Assembly (NCBI GenBank): GCA_963773155.1
Contig: CAVZAB010000012.1
Span: 246,794-310,793 of the forward strand
DNA: 64,000 nucleotides
Direction of reading: 5' to 3'
Origin: CAVZAB01 sp963773155
GTDB taxonomy: Bacteria > Pseudomonadota > Alphaproteobacteria > Rhizobiales > Beijerinckiaceae
In this document: positions 1 to 9,584 of the stretch, one piece after another
Position numbering within the stretch: the first letter of the stretch is position 1
How the letters are laid out: every line of letters starts with the position of its first letter
Position numbers and translations under genes: made by a program
The notes under the pieces: generated by a model
Databases searched by the model: none
The model's input: the letters and a program-made list of their open reading frames with translations, nothing else
What the model was told of the DNA's origin: nothing

Positions 1-1443
1 CAACGCGATGAGCAATATGGCCATGGCTGGATCCCGCAAGGCCTACCGTGGCAAGTGAGCCAGAACCAGGGTGCGGCGGGGTACGAAATCGAAACCGATC
101 TGCGCGGGGAAACGCGCCACTTCCTGGCCAAAGACGAGGCGCTCACGGACCTGGGCTGGACCCTGACGGTCATGGCCGATCGCACGACCGTCACGCAGGC
201 CCGCACCCGCGCGGGGATCGTATCAGGTCTGGGCTTCGCGTTGGTGGTCATGGGCGGGCTCTATTGGCAGCAGCGCGAACGCTCATATCGCGAGCAGCGC
301 GCCGCCAGACGCGAGCTTGAGGAGCGTGTCCAGGACAGGACCAAGGAACTTATGGAAGCGCACGCCTTCCGGAAGGCCATGGAAGATTCGCTGCTGGTCG
401 GTATGCGGGCAAGAGACCTCGCCGGCCGCATCATCTACGTAAATCCAGCCCTGTGCGAAATGACCGGATTCGGCCAGAACGAGCTGCTCGGCCGCCTGCC
501 TCCCTACCCCTACTGGCATCCCGACGACCTGGAGAGACATTGGCGCGACAATGATGCGGCCATGAGCGGGCGCGCTGCCTTGACCGGGTTCGAGTCGCGG
601 ATCCGACATCGAGACGGTCACGACGTATATACGATGGTCTACACCGCGCCGCTGATCGACTCCCGCGGTCAGCATGGTGGCTGGATGAGTTCGGTGGTGG
701 ACATCACCGAACAAAAGCGTGCAGAGGCTCGCCAGCGGCAACAGGACGAGCAGCTACAACGCATCGCCCGCGTCGTGACGGTCGGCGAAATCACGTCGAC
801 CCTTGCACACGAACTGAACCAACCCTTGGCGGCATTGGTAAATTTCGCGGCGACCGCTAAAGCATTCGTCGACCACGGCCAACAGGCGTCCTTGAAAGCG
901 ACGCTCGACGATATCAGCGCCGAGGCGCAACGCGCGGCCGACATCGTGCGCCAAGTGCGCGGACTGATGAGCCGGGGACCCGAAGGCTTCACGGTGATTC
1001 CGCCCAACGAGATCGTGGCCCGGGCGCTGGCTTTCCTAGAGCCGGAAATTAGGATCCAACGGGTGCAGGTCCATGCCACTCTGCGAGCGGGCCTGCCCAG
1101 CATACGTGGTGACCGCGTCCTGCTCGAGCAGGTGTTGCTCAATCTCCTCGTCAACGCCATTCAGGCCATGCGCACCGTCGCTCCCCGGCAGCGGACCCTG
1201 GAGGTGGCGACCGACGTCGAAGGTGAAGGGGTGGCGATCCGCGTGGCGGACCGGGGTACCGGCGTCGACCTCGACGCGGCCCCGAGGCTGTTCGAACCGT
1301 TCTTCACCACGAAGAAACGCGGCCTCGGGCTAGGCCTGAGCATTTGCCGCACCATCATCGAAAGGCACGGCGGCCGGATCGGTTTCAACAACCGTCTCGA
1401 CGGTGGCGCCGAATTCACCATTCACCTCCCGCGAGCTCCATGA
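1..1443 (+). CDS. PAS-domain sensor histidine kinase, 5' end cut by window edge
   Basis: The reading frame is open from the first base of the window, so the gene begins upstream and the GTG at 55 is probably internal. A transmembrane segment (about 230-270) follows what looks like the end of a periplasmic sensor region, then a short coiled coil, a PAS domain (about 390-700) and a C-terminal kinase. The H-box is LAHELNQPLAAL, the N-box is LLNLLVNAIQAM and the G-boxes are DRGTG and GLGLGLSIC. This layout is typical of DctB/FixL-like kinases. The stop overlaps the ATG of the next gene (ATGA), so kinase and regulator are co-translated partners. The signal sensed is unknown; the transporter 700 bases downstream suggests a small carboxylate, which is inference. 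Confidence 0.85.
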   Translation, partial: QRDEQYGHGWIPQGLPWQVSQNQGAAGYEIETDLRGETRHFLAKDEALTDLGWTLTVMADRTTVTQARTRAGIVSGLGFALVVMGGLYWQQRERSYREQRAARRELEERVQDRTKELMEAHAFRKAMEDSLLVGMRARDLAGRIIYVNPALCEMTGFGQNELLGRLPPYPYWHPDDLERHWRDNDAAMSGRAALTGFESRIRHRDGHDVYTMVYTAPLIDSRGQHGGWMSSVVDITEQKRAEARQRQQDEQLQRIARVVTVGEITSTLAHELNQPLAALVNFAATAKAFVDHGQQASLKATLDDISAEAQRAADIVRQVRGLMSRGPEGFTVIPPNEIVARALAFLEPEIRIQRVQVHATLRAGLPSIRGDRVLLEQVLLNLLVNAIQAMRTVAPRQRTLEVATDVEGEGVAIRVADRGTGVDLDAAPRLFEPFFTTKKRGLGLGLSICRTIIERHGGRIGFNNRLDGGAEFTIHLPRAP

Positions 1444-2111
1444 CCCAAAATAGCCTCCTCATCTATGTCGTAGACGACGACGAAGTCGTGAGACGCTCCT
1501 ACGGCATGCTGCTGCTGGCGCGCGGCCACCCCGTACGGCTCTTCGATTCCGGCGAAAACTTCTTGGCCTCGGTCAGCCCTCAATCCTATGGCTGTGTGAT
1601 CCTTGACTTGCGCATGGCGGGGATGAGCGGACTCGAGGTATTCCAGGAACTTCGCAGGCGCGCAAGCCCGCTGGTGGTCCTGTTCTTGTCCGGGCACGGC
1701 GATATTCCCACGGCCGTCCAGGCCGTGCAGACAGGGGCGTTCGGATGGCTGGAAAAACCGTGCAACGAGGACCAACTCATGCGCCACCTTCAAAGCGCCC
1801 TCGCCGAAGCCGGTCGCCGGGCTGAAGTCCAGCGCGGAAGCGCACAGAGCCGGGCCCTCTGGAGCACGCTGACCGAACGGGAACAAGAGGTCGCGCTGCT
1901 GGTGGCGGAAGGAAAGTCCAGTAAGCAGGTCGCGCGGGTCCTCAGCGCAAGGAAACCGGCGGCGCCCATCACCCACCGGACCGTCGAAACCCATCGCGGG
2001 AGGGTCTTCGACAAGCTATCCGTCACGAACAGCAACGAGTTGCTTTTGTTCTTGCAGGCGATTGGCCTGACTGGACGTGAAACGGCTGACAATGTCCGGC
2101 TGCCGTCCTGA
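1440..2111 (+). CDS. FixJ/LuxR-type response regulator
   Basis: 223 residues. The receiver domain (residues 8-120) shows the acidic pocket VVDDDE, the phospho-acceptor Asp56 in CVILDLRMAG and the Lys of LEKPC. A LuxR-type helix-turn-helix follows (about 145-205; LTEREQEV and HRTVETHRGRVFDKL). The start is the ATG at 1440, which overlaps the kinase stop; a longer frame upstream lies inside the kinase gene and is not credible. The regulator should be phosphorylated by the kinase and bind DNA, possibly to control the MHS transporter that follows. A stretch between the two DNA-binding motifs (ARVLSARKPAAPITHR) is slightly longer than in FixJ. Confidence 0.87.
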   Translation: MTQNSLLIYVVDDDEVVRRSYGMLLLARGHPVRLFDSGENFLASVSPQSYGCVILDLRMAGMSGLEVFQELRRRASPLVVLFLSGHGDIPTAVQAVQTGAFGWLEKPCNEDQLMRHLQSALAEAGRRAEVQRGSAQSRALWSTLTEREQEVALLVAEGKSSKQVARVLSARKPAAPITHRTVETHRGRVFDKLSVTNSNELLLFLQAIGLTGRETADNVRLPS

Positions 2112-2368
2112 TCCAATGACAATCAATTCGATGGATTTCCCTGTTCCTTGTGCCCGTGGTTCGTCGAGCCAAGACCAGGGTCATGGCCGGGATTGCTGGC
2201 GGCAGGCCTGCTGGTCGCCCTGCGTAATGATACGCATGGCCATTGCGCGCTCCCCCCGACGACGGCATGGCTCCCGACAGAGCACGATTGATCTTGCACG
2301 GTCGAGGTACGGCAAGGTGAGTTTGCGACCATCCATCGGATTCCTTCTTAGACAAAGCAGGTGGCAAC

Positions 2369-3691
2369 ATGGACCAGAGAACCGCAGCGTCGCTGATCAA
2401 TAGCGAACCTGAGACCCGAAGCCGAATCAAGGCAATCATGGGCGCCGCGTCCGGCAATCTCGTCGAGTGGTACGATTTCTACGTCTATTCCTTCTGCGCC
2501 CTCTACTTCGCCCCCGAATTCTTCCCCAAAGGCGACCAGACGTCACAATTGCTGAATGCAGCTGGCATTTTTGCGGCCGGATTCCTGATGCGGCCTGTCG
2601 GGAGCTGGGTGTTCGGCACGATCGCAGACCGCTACGGACGGCGGATTTCCATGCTGATCTCCGTCTCGTTGATGTGCGCCGGTTCGCTGGCGATCGCCAT
2701 CCTGCCGACCTATGCCACGCTCGGGGTGATGGCCCCGGTAATGCTGCTCATTATCCGGCTTTTCCAGGGCCTATCGGTGGGCGGGGAATACGGCACAAGT
2801 GCCACCTATATGAGCGAGGTCGCGATTGGCGGCCACCGAGGGTTCTTCAGTTCGTTTCAGTATGTTACCCTGATAGGGGGTCAGCTTCTCGCCACCCTGG
2901 TCTTGGTCGTCCTGCAGCTTTTCCTGACCGAACCGGAAATGCGGGCATGGGGCTGGCGCGTGCCGTTCGCAATTGGTGCAGCCGCCGCGGTCGTTGCGTT
3001 TAATCTTCGCCGCTCCCTTCACGAGACATCGTCCGCGGAAACCCGCGGCAAGACTGGCGCTGGCACGCTGGGCGCCGTCTTCCGCCACCCCGCCAACCGG
3101 AAGGCTTTTTGCATTGTTCTCGGCTTCACGGCGGGCGGCTCGCTGATCTTCTACACGTTCACAACTTACATGCAGAAGTACCTGGTCAACACCGCCGGCT
3201 TCAGCGCGGCCGCCGCAACGAATACAATGACAGCGGTGCTCTTCGTCTTCATGCTGATGCAGCCGGCGTTCGGAGCGCTGTCAGACCGGATCGGCCGCCG
3301 CACAGCGATGCGGCTCTTCACGGTCTTGTCGACGCTGCTGACCGTGCCGCTGCTCACGATGATCGCGAGCGCGCATTCGCCCGTCGTGGCCTTTCTCCTC
3401 ATCACGGTCGCACTCGCCGTTGTGAGCCTCTACACCTCTATCAGCGGTCTTGTGAAAGCGGAGCTCTTCCCGGCCGAAATTCGTGCCTTGGGCGTGGGCC
3501 TTGCCTATGCGATCGCGAATGCCCTGTTCGGCGGAACGGCAGAATATGTCGCATTGTGGTTCAAACAGGCTGGCGTCGAGAGCTATTTCTACTGGTATGT
3601 GACGGCCATGATGGTGATCGGCTTCCTGGTCACCCTCGCCATGCCCGACGCTCGCCGCAGTGGTTATCTGCAGGGCCACGGCACAGAATAG
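2369..3691 (+). CDS. MFS transporter, metabolite:H+ symporter (MHS) family, KgtP-like
   Basis: 440 residues with twelve predicted hydrophobic segments. The MHS family signature is clear: an N-terminal NLVEWYDFYVY segment, the loop motif DRYGRRISM between helices 2 and 3, the RLFQGLSVGGEYG helix and a second-half repeat DRIGRRTAM. Known members (KgtP, ProP, ShiA, citrate transporters) are proton symporters for carboxylates or zwitterions in the inner membrane; alpha-ketoglutarate permease is the closest in feel, but substrate cannot be fixed from sequence. The ATG is preceded by an AGGTGG ribosome site. The two-component pair upstream on the same strand is a plausible regulator. Confidence 0.85.
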   Translation: MDQRTAASLINSEPETRSRIKAIMGAASGNLVEWYDFYVYSFCALYFAPEFFPKGDQTSQLLNAAGIFAAGFLMRPVGSWVFGTIADRYGRRISMLISVSLMCAGSLAIAILPTYATLGVMAPVMLLIIRLFQGLSVGGEYGTSATYMSEVAIGGHRGFFSSFQYVTLIGGQLLATLVLVVLQLFLTEPEMRAWGWRVPFAIGAAAAVVAFNLRRSLHETSSAETRGKTGAGTLGAVFRHPANRKAFCIVLGFTAGGSLIFYTFTTYMQKYLVNTAGFSAAAATNTMTAVLFVFMLMQPAFGALSDRIGRRTAMRLFTVLSTLLTVPLLTMIASAHSPVVAFLLITVALAVVSLYTSISGLVKAELFPAEIRALGVGLAYAIANALFGGTAEYVALWFKQAGVESYFYWYVTAMMVIGFLVTLAMPDARRSGYLQGHGTE

Positions 3692-3769
3692 TCGGGCTGC
3701 GGGCGCCGAGGTTAGATGAATCAACTGTCGACAGACGCTCGCGCGGCGTGAGCTACCATTGTCGGAATT

Positions 3770-3799
3770 CATTAGGTGGCCCGCTGCAGCCACCTAATG
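3770..3799. repeat. Inverted repeat / hairpin downstream of the MHS transporter
   Basis: Perfect 11-base arms (cattaggtggc at 3770-3780 and its complement at 3789-3799) around an 8-base loop, about 80 bases after the transporter stop. It could be a terminator stem, but no T-run follows on either strand. Confidence 0.45.
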
Positions 3800-3999
3800 G
3801 GTCTAGCGCAAGCCCTCAAGGATGTATTCGCTGAAGTAGAGTGCTGAAGGTTCTGCAAATCCTGCAAAGGTCGGGCGGTCACGGCAGGATGGTGATGTTC
3901 AACGTCACCCACTCCCTATCAGGAGATCCTACGAGGGTGAAGATAGCGACCAGATCAGCGAGACTGAGGTTGCCAATCCACTCAATCTAGAGGTGACCT

Positions 4000-5095
4000 A
4001 TGTTACTCGATCACGGTCGCGACGAGCCGATCGCTATCCGAACCAAGCTTGGCGCAGTTTTCGCTTCGTTGGAACTAAGTCGATCAACGTGGCTGATCAC
4101 TTCGATATCCCCAGGGGGTGGTGAAAAGATGTCGAAGCGCGTTGTATCGGCCGGAGATATCCCTGCACTACTGGCGCGCCTGTCGCGGCTCGGCTGAAGG
4201 TCTTTGAGCGAGCCAGGGAATATGTACCTATTGTTGTCATTCAGGAGGCGGGTCTGGATGGCTTCTGAATTCATCGTGTTCTTGAACGTGAACAGATCGA
4301 GAGTTACGTCGTCGATGCAACTTCGATTGCGACCTCGCGTCAGAGACGGCGGGCTAAGACTGACAGGATCGACGGCGAGACATTGGTACGGTCGTTGCTG
4401 GCGTACAAACGGGGTGGGCCACGCGTCTGCGCAATGGTCATGGCGCCGACGCCTGAGGACGAAGATAGTCGTAGGCTTTGCCGTGAACGCAAAACGCTGG
4501 CCGCCGAGCGCGTCCAGCACGTTAATCGGATTAAAGGTCTGCTGTTCTCTCAGGGCGCGCTCGGCTACGAGCCACTCCATCGTAATTGGCGTCAACGGCT
4601 TCGTGAATTGAAGACCGGCGATGGCCGTCCGTTGCCGCCGCATTTGATGGCTCAAATTAGCCGCGAGCTCGATCGACTTGAGCTACTGATTGCCCAGATC
4701 AAAACCGTTGAGGTCGAGCGGGACGTATTGCTTGCTCCGGCGCACAAGAGCGAGCGTTTGCGGCGGCCACCGGCGATGTTAGTGAATATTAGAGGGATAG
4801 GTCCGGAGTTTGTCGCAGTGCTCTGGTCCGAGGGGCTCTATCGAAGCTTCGCCAACCGAAAGCACATCGGGCCTACGCCGGCCTAGTCCAACGCCCTGGC
4901 AAAGTAGGTCGGTCGCGCACGAACAAGGCGTGTCGAAAGCTGGCAACCCGCGACTGCGGGTTACAATGATCCAACTTGCTTGGCTGTGGGTCCGACATCA
5001 GCCGCATTCGACGCTGACCAGTTGGTTTAACGATCGCGTCAAGTGCAACAATGTACGCCGACGGAAGTCGACCATCGTGGCCAGCACAACCTGAC
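4000..5095 (+). pseudogene. Decayed IS110-family transposase
   Basis: Fragments of one IS110-type transposase appear in order in different frames. The N-terminal part (4000-4197) reads TKLGAVFASLELSRSTW. A middle part (4195-4880) carries VIQEAGLDGF, then a TGA where Trp is expected, then KTDRIDGETLVRSLLAYKR, NRIKGLLFSQG and RGIGPEF. The C-terminal part (4880-5095) reads EQGVSKAGNPRLR and IQLAWLWVRHQP. There are at least three frame changes plus the in-frame stop, and the end is truncated after TIVAS, where intact relatives continue with a conserved helix. The element cannot encode a working transposase. Terminal sequences were not identified. Confidence 0.8.
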
Positions 5096-5539
5096 GGCGG
5101 CTAAAATCATCACGCGGTTCCTCGGCCGGCAATGCGTTTTCGAGCCTATGCCATCGGGCGAGCATCGGCTGGAGGTGAGGTAGACGAAGCTGATTTCGCA
5201 ACGACGTCCTCTTCGCTATTGGCCCCAAGGCTGAGGACGCTGCAAGTCTGGTATTCCTGCGGGCGGCTGGTGTCGGCTTCGGTGCCTTGGATCGAGTCGA
5301 CTTCGGGGAGTTCGACAGCATCGACGATTTGCGCGCTTATCTGCATGGACTTCACGGTGCGCGACGTCGGCCACGGCGCTCCCTTCGATCCCGTTGGGCT
5401 GATCGCTGACATCGGATGGCGCGTCATGTTTATGTTCATAACAATGGTCGTTAAGCGCTATATCATTCACTTTTATGAATCTTATGATTTTTGACCGATT
5501 TGGCAGGTTTCGAAAAAATCTTGACCTATCGAGCGAGCC
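5096..5539. other. Stretch without a recognised gene, possible coding remnant
   Basis: No gene is recognised. A plus-strand frame around 5190-5400 reads like protein (NDVLFAIGPKAEDAA, then GFGALDRVDFGEFDSIDDL) but has no convincing start and no family I can name. It may be a fragment stranded by the neighbouring transposon. Confidence 0.25.
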
Positions 5540-6763
5540 TCAGTGACCAGCTTCCGACAGGAGCCGAAAAAACAGGCCCCCGTCGACTATGGAAGGATCC
5601 ACGCCGCCGTTCTCGCGCATAAATGCCTCAGGATCGCCGGTCCGCTCCCCCCTTTGCTCGAGGTAGGCACCGAGGCGGCGGGATTCGGCTACGAGCGCAA
5701 GACTGGCTGGGCGCCGGACCGCGTCGTACCACTGCAGGCCATCCGCCACCGGTGTTGCGGAGAGTGCTGCTGCGAGCGCCATCGCATCGTGGCCGGCCTT
5801 TATCGCGCCGCGTGCCACATGCGGCCGGGCGACATAGGCTGAGTCGCCTAGTAGGGCGACGCGTCCGAACGCCATTCGTGGTGACTCTAAGTCACCAACA
5901 GTCTGAAAAAGCGGCTGATCGGCAACCCGCACCACCTCCGCCCAAGCCGTGCAAAGAAACGCGTCGGCGTCGCGGCGCAGTGCGGCAATAAATTGCGGCC
6001 GGATCGCCTGAGGCGGAATGCCGTCCCAATGGAAATGGCCACCAGCGTCGGTCTGCATTTCGCGCAGGGTCGGCTCGGCGTCGACCGCCCGGTACCAGAC
6101 GAAACTATAGCGCCGCCGACCAGGCGTCAGATCGTCGCCTGCGCCCGGCACGGGATAGCCGAGGATGTGCTCGCCAGGGATCAGTCCCCAAGCGAAACGG
6201 TGAAAGAGCGCCGCGTGTGTGGCGGGGGATAGCGCCCGCTCCTCGACCATACCGCGCCAACCAACATAGCCGGCATAGACGAGCTCGACATCAGGCAGCA
6301 GCTGCCGGCGCACCGTGGAACGAACACCATCGGCTCCAACAAGCAACTCTCCGCGAAGGTTTGCCCCATTGGAGAGGTGGACGGTGACGCCGTCTGCGTC
6401 CTGTACGAATGCGACAAGCGCAACGCCTCGGCGTACGCGCTCCTCCGGGAATACGTCGCTCAACATCGAATAGAGACGAGCCCAAGAGGTGCAGAACTGA
6501 GGCATATCTATTTCGGCCGCGATGCTGCCATCACGTGCCAGAACCGCACGACCATCGATCGCCACCCCGACGGTCGCATCGACATGGACGCCGGCTTGGA
6601 GAAGCCCCTCCAACATCGACGGATGAACGCCGAGCCCGGCGCCGCGGCCGGCAAGCTTTCCATCCGCCCGCTCGATGATGACAACGTCCCACCCGGAGCG
6701 CAGCAGCAAGCAAGCCGCGAATAAACCGCCGAGGGATCCTCCAACTACGATAGCGCGACGCAT
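5540..6763 (-). CDS. FAD-dependent aromatic monooxygenase, 2,6-dihydroxypyridine 3-hydroxylase-like
   Basis: 407 residues of the PheA/UbiH flavoprotein hydroxylase fold. The N-terminal dinucleotide motif is VVGGSLGGLFAA, the middle carries LVGADGVRSTVRR, and the second FAD motif is GRVALLGDSAYVARPHVARG. YAGYVGWRGM, the GLIPGEHILGYPVPG segment and the RPHVARGAIKA stretch in place of the usual PxxGxG closely recall the 2,6-dihydroxypyridine hydroxylase of nicotine degradation. Such enzymes use NAD(P)H and O2 to hydroxylate a heteroaromatic ring. I chose the ATG at 6763, directly before the dinucleotide motif; a TTG at 6799 would add twelve residues. It follows the cupin gene on the same strand. 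A general salicylate-hydroxylase-type role is the alternative. Confidence 0.78.
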   Translation of the reverse strand: MRRAIVVGGSLGGLFAACLLLRSGWDVVIIERADGKLAGRGAGLGVHPSMLEGLLQAGVHVDATVGVAIDGRAVLARDGSIAAEIDMPQFCTSWARLYSMLSDVFPEERVRRGVALVAFVQDADGVTVHLSNGANLRGELLVGADGVRSTVRRQLLPDVELVYAGYVGWRGMVEERALSPATHAALFHRFAWGLIPGEHILGYPVPGAGDDLTPGRRRYSFVWYRAVDAEPTLREMQTDAGGHFHWDGIPPQAIRPQFIAALRRDADAFLCTAWAEVVRVADQPLFQTVGDLESPRMAFGRVALLGDSAYVARPHVARGAIKAGHDAMALAAALSATPVADGLQWYDAVRRPASLALVAESRRLGAYLEQRGERTGDPEAFMRENGGVDPSIVDGGLFFRLLSEAGH

Positions 6764-6817
6764 GGAGTTGACCGTTATGTCCGCGCCGGCACAGCTCAAA
6801 AGCGGCAGTTGGCCGGC

Positions 6818-7243
6818 TTAGACTTTTTGTTTCTCACGCTGGATGGCGGCAAATGCTCCCGGCCCGTCTACGTTGACGACCGTCTCGCCCTCGCCGACGC
6901 GCACGAATATGTAGTTGACATCGTCACCGCCCTCGATGATCTGGCAGCGATGGATTGCTCGGCGCGGGAAGAAAGCGTAATCGCCCTTTCCGATTTCAAA
7001 CGACTTTTCGCCGTTGGCACCATAATCGACGCGAATTCGACCTGAAATCATATACATCACGCTGTCATACTCTGCATGATGGTGCCACTGGCTCGGAGCG
7101 TCCAGCGCGGTGACATGGCATTCACCCATACAAAGGTTCCCTGCCTCAAACGCTTTGCGGCGGTTTTGACCCGGTGTAATCGGGCCTACGGTTGTCTCCT
7201 CTGACTTCACGTATCCGATGTTTTCAAAGAGTCCCTCGCTCAT
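6818..7243 (-). CDS. Cupin-domain protein
   Basis: 141 residues forming a single small beta-barrel. The first cupin motif is WHHHAEYDSVMYMISGRIRV, with two or three His and a Glu for metal binding, and the second is GDYAFFPRRAIHRCQI. Small cupins of this kind are ring-cleavage dioxygenases, isomerases or metabolite-binding proteins; which one applies is not visible. The start at 7243 is set by an AAAGGA site eight bases upstream, although an ATG five codons earlier also exists. The stop lies 54 bases before the monooxygenase start, so the two probably form an operon and act on the same compound. Confidence 0.75.
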   Translation of the reverse strand: MSEGLFENIGYVKSEETTVGPITPGQNRRKAFEAGNLCMGECHVTALDAPSQWHHHAEYDSVMYMISGRIRVDYGANGEKSFEIGKGDYAFFPRRAIHRCQIIEGGDDVNYIFVRVGEGETVVNVDGPGAFAAIQREKQKV

Positions 7244-8330
7244 AATAAGTCCTTTCACATGGCCGAATATCCATCCGCCAGCGCCCGTCTAACTGATGGG
7301 TAATGACTGCTAGAAGGAACCTGTTAGATAAAGATCAAACCTCTGCTCGGCACAGATCGCCAGTAACACATGTAACTCGTTCAATCGGCGGCGCAAGCTA
7401 GACCTGATCGCGGCGCACTATGTAGTATCGCGGTTCCGGCATTCCAGACCATTTGTGCCGACGAATGACACTTTCAAACTTATAGCTAAGACAGTCTTGC
7501 GGCAACTCCCGTCGCAACGCCCAAACGCTCAATGTCGGCGGCAAGGACTTCCGCCTGATCGGCGTCCAAGTGCACCTCGCCCAACCCGTTCGCGCCGCCG
7601 GGAGCAACACTAACTTCCGGAATTGGGAAATCACCAAGTGGCTATGTTAACTTTCGAGAATGCGACCCCGAACAGTCATGGGCGTGACAGCAACGTCGTG
7701 CGATGTAACGCCCAGGATGCCGGTGGCACCGACGAAAAGTGTCAAACCTAGGGATAGCCAGAGGAAAGATAGAGAAATTTTTGGAAGAATATCAGCGGTG
7801 AGTTTGGTAGCGGAGGGGCGCTACCGCCTTTCCCCACAACACACAAATCTGCGCCATCGACTTCGGTCATGCGCGTAAGCAAGAAAACAGCGAATCTGAG
7901 GTTCGGACGCTCGAAGCGTTAAGGTCAGGCCGATCACTTAGAGAAAATCATCGTTTGAGAAGACGAAATCAAAATGGTTTTTCAAACGGTCTTGTTTGAA
8001 ATCCACCCGGTAGTCGCCCCGGTGGTCTCAGACAGGGTGGGGTAGAGAAGATCATAGAACGGATTCTCGACTGCCCGCTTTGGATGATCATGGTCTTCTT
8101 GCGCACGATATGGTATTTGCCGCCGAACTTCGGAACGTTGGATCAAAAACAAAGCACTCGGTTTTCCAGCTCCGAGTACCGTCAATCGCCGATTGTATTT
8201 TTCGACCGATTTGCTGGACAAATTCGACCGCAGGTGCACTTCCAGGATAGCAGCTGAACTCGACTTTGCATTGCACAAATTGACATATAGGGTTCACGGC
8301 TTCGGCCAAGTCGGGGCCCGGTGGAGTTGC
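7244..8330. other. Long gap with no confirmed gene
   Basis: About 1.1 kb without a gene I can support. On the minus strand between about 7490 and 7640 one frame reads VAPGGANGLGEVHLD followed by LAADIERLGVATGVAARLS and a stop, which looks like the C-terminal tail of a lost gene. The part 7980-8330 is lower in GC and holds no frame resembling a known family. Confidence 0.3.
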
Positions 8331-9584
8331 TCACTCGGTGCGTTTCATGATCTTCTTGCGATGCCCGATATGTCCCTCAGCAATTAGTGTGCCTAAAGTA
8401 TCAAGCACCACTCGGCAAGCCAGCTGTGCGGTGTTGTCGTTGACGTCATAGGGTGGCGAAACTTCCACCACCTCCATGCCACACAGCCCTTCCTTGGCGA
8501 TGGTGTGGATCATCTCGAAGGCCTCGCGAGGCAAGAGCCCACCAGGTTCAGGCGAGCCGGTCCCCGGCGCAAAGCCTGGATCGATGGAGTCGATATCGAA
8601 CGAGAGATAGACGGCCTTACAACCCTCCCAGGCCAATTCGAGAGCGATCTCAGCCGCCTTTTTCGCACCATGGGTCTGGACGTCGTTCATGGTCATCACG
8701 CTGGTACCGCGTCGCTTGGCAACCTCCGTTCCCGGACGGTTCCCGTACCAGCCGCCGATGCCGACCTGCACTAGGTTCTTGGGATGGCAGTTCGGCAGGC
8801 CGACATCATGCATGTGGCTGTGGTCCCGGTGCGTGTTATGGGTGCCCTCATGCGTCGTCCAGAACCAGGGCGTGGTATGCATCCGCTCGTCCATGTCTTT
8901 TTCCTGGATATCGATGTGCCGATCAATATGGATGATGCCAACATTACCGTCGATATGTGGAGCAATGCCACGTACATTCGGGAAGCCCAGGCTGTGATCG
9001 CCGCCGCAGATAATCGGGAACACGCCGGACGTGTAAATATGTGACACGGCCTTTGTCACCTGATCGAAAGTCTTCTCGATGTTGCCGGGAATGACGAAGA
9101 TGTCGCCGGCGTCGCACAGATCTAACTCCTCGTAGATATCGACGCCGCCATCGAACCAGTAGCCGTCATAGAGTGCCGAGATCCGTCGCACCGCCTGGGG
9201 CCCAAAGCGCGTTCCCGGCCGATAGGTGGTGGCTGAGTCGAAGGGCGCGCCGACAAAAGCCGCTTCGTACTTGCGGATCTTGCGTATGTCCTCGCAATAG
9301 GGCGCCTTCATGAAGGTGTTGATGCCGGCGAAAGCCGGTTGATGGCCACGGGAGAACAGCGAGATATTGCGGTCCACGATCGAATCGGCCGCCTCCAGCC
9401 CGAATTTGAGGGACTGGCTTACTTCCTCTGACTGCTTGGCTTGGGAGATCCGCGACAACGTCTCCATCATCTTGGCGCCGTGCGTCTCGCCCCGCATCAC
9501 GCCATGATTGTGATGGTGATGGTGGTGGGCGTGCTCGCCACTGTCACTGTGCGGGCGCCCCTTACTTTTCTTGCCTCCTGCCAT
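8331..9584 (-). CDS. gdmH: Ureohydrolase, guanidine hydrolase (GdmH)-like, with His-rich segments
   Basis: 417 residues of the arginase/agmatinase superfamily. All metal ligands are present: His197 in GGDHS, Asp221-x-His223-x-Asp225 in HIDRHIDIQ, and Asp330 and Asp332 in SFDIDSIDPGFAPG. The IHIDRH, DERMHTTPWF and KNLVQVGIGGW stretches are, from memory, close to cyanobacterial Sll1077, a nickel-dependent guanidine hydrolase that yields ammonia and urea. Two His-rich parts stand out: residues 18-27 at the N-terminus and an insertion at 245-260, both possible nickel stores. The ATG at 9584 has a GGAAGAGG site. It lies apart from the hypBA-urease block 12 kb away but fits the same pathway. An agmatinase or guanidinobutyrase role is the alternative. 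Confidence 0.8.
   Translation of the reverse strand: MAGGKKSKGRPHSDSGEHAHHHHHHNHGVMRGETHGAKMMETLSRISQAKQSEEVSQSLKFGLEAADSIVDRNISLFSRGHQPAFAGINTFMKAPYCEDIRKIRKYEAAFVGAPFDSATTYRPGTRFGPQAVRRISALYDGYWFDGGVDIYEELDLCDAGDIFVIPGNIEKTFDQVTKAVSHIYTSGVFPIICGGDHSLGFPNVRGIAPHIDGNVGIIHIDRHIDIQEKDMDERMHTTPWFWTTHEGTHNTHRDHSHMHDVGLPNCHPKNLVQVGIGGWYGNRPGTEVAKRRGTSVMTMNDVQTHGAKKAAEIALELAWEGCKAVYLSFDIDSIDPGFAPGTGSPEPGGLLPREAFEMIHTIAKEGLCGMEVVEVSPPYDVNDNTAQLACRVVLDTLGTLIAEGHIGHRKKIMKRTE

Noticed and set aside
283..1421. Long minus-strand frames opposite the kinase gene
   Set aside because: They are shadows of high-GC coding DNA; none shows a protein family motif.
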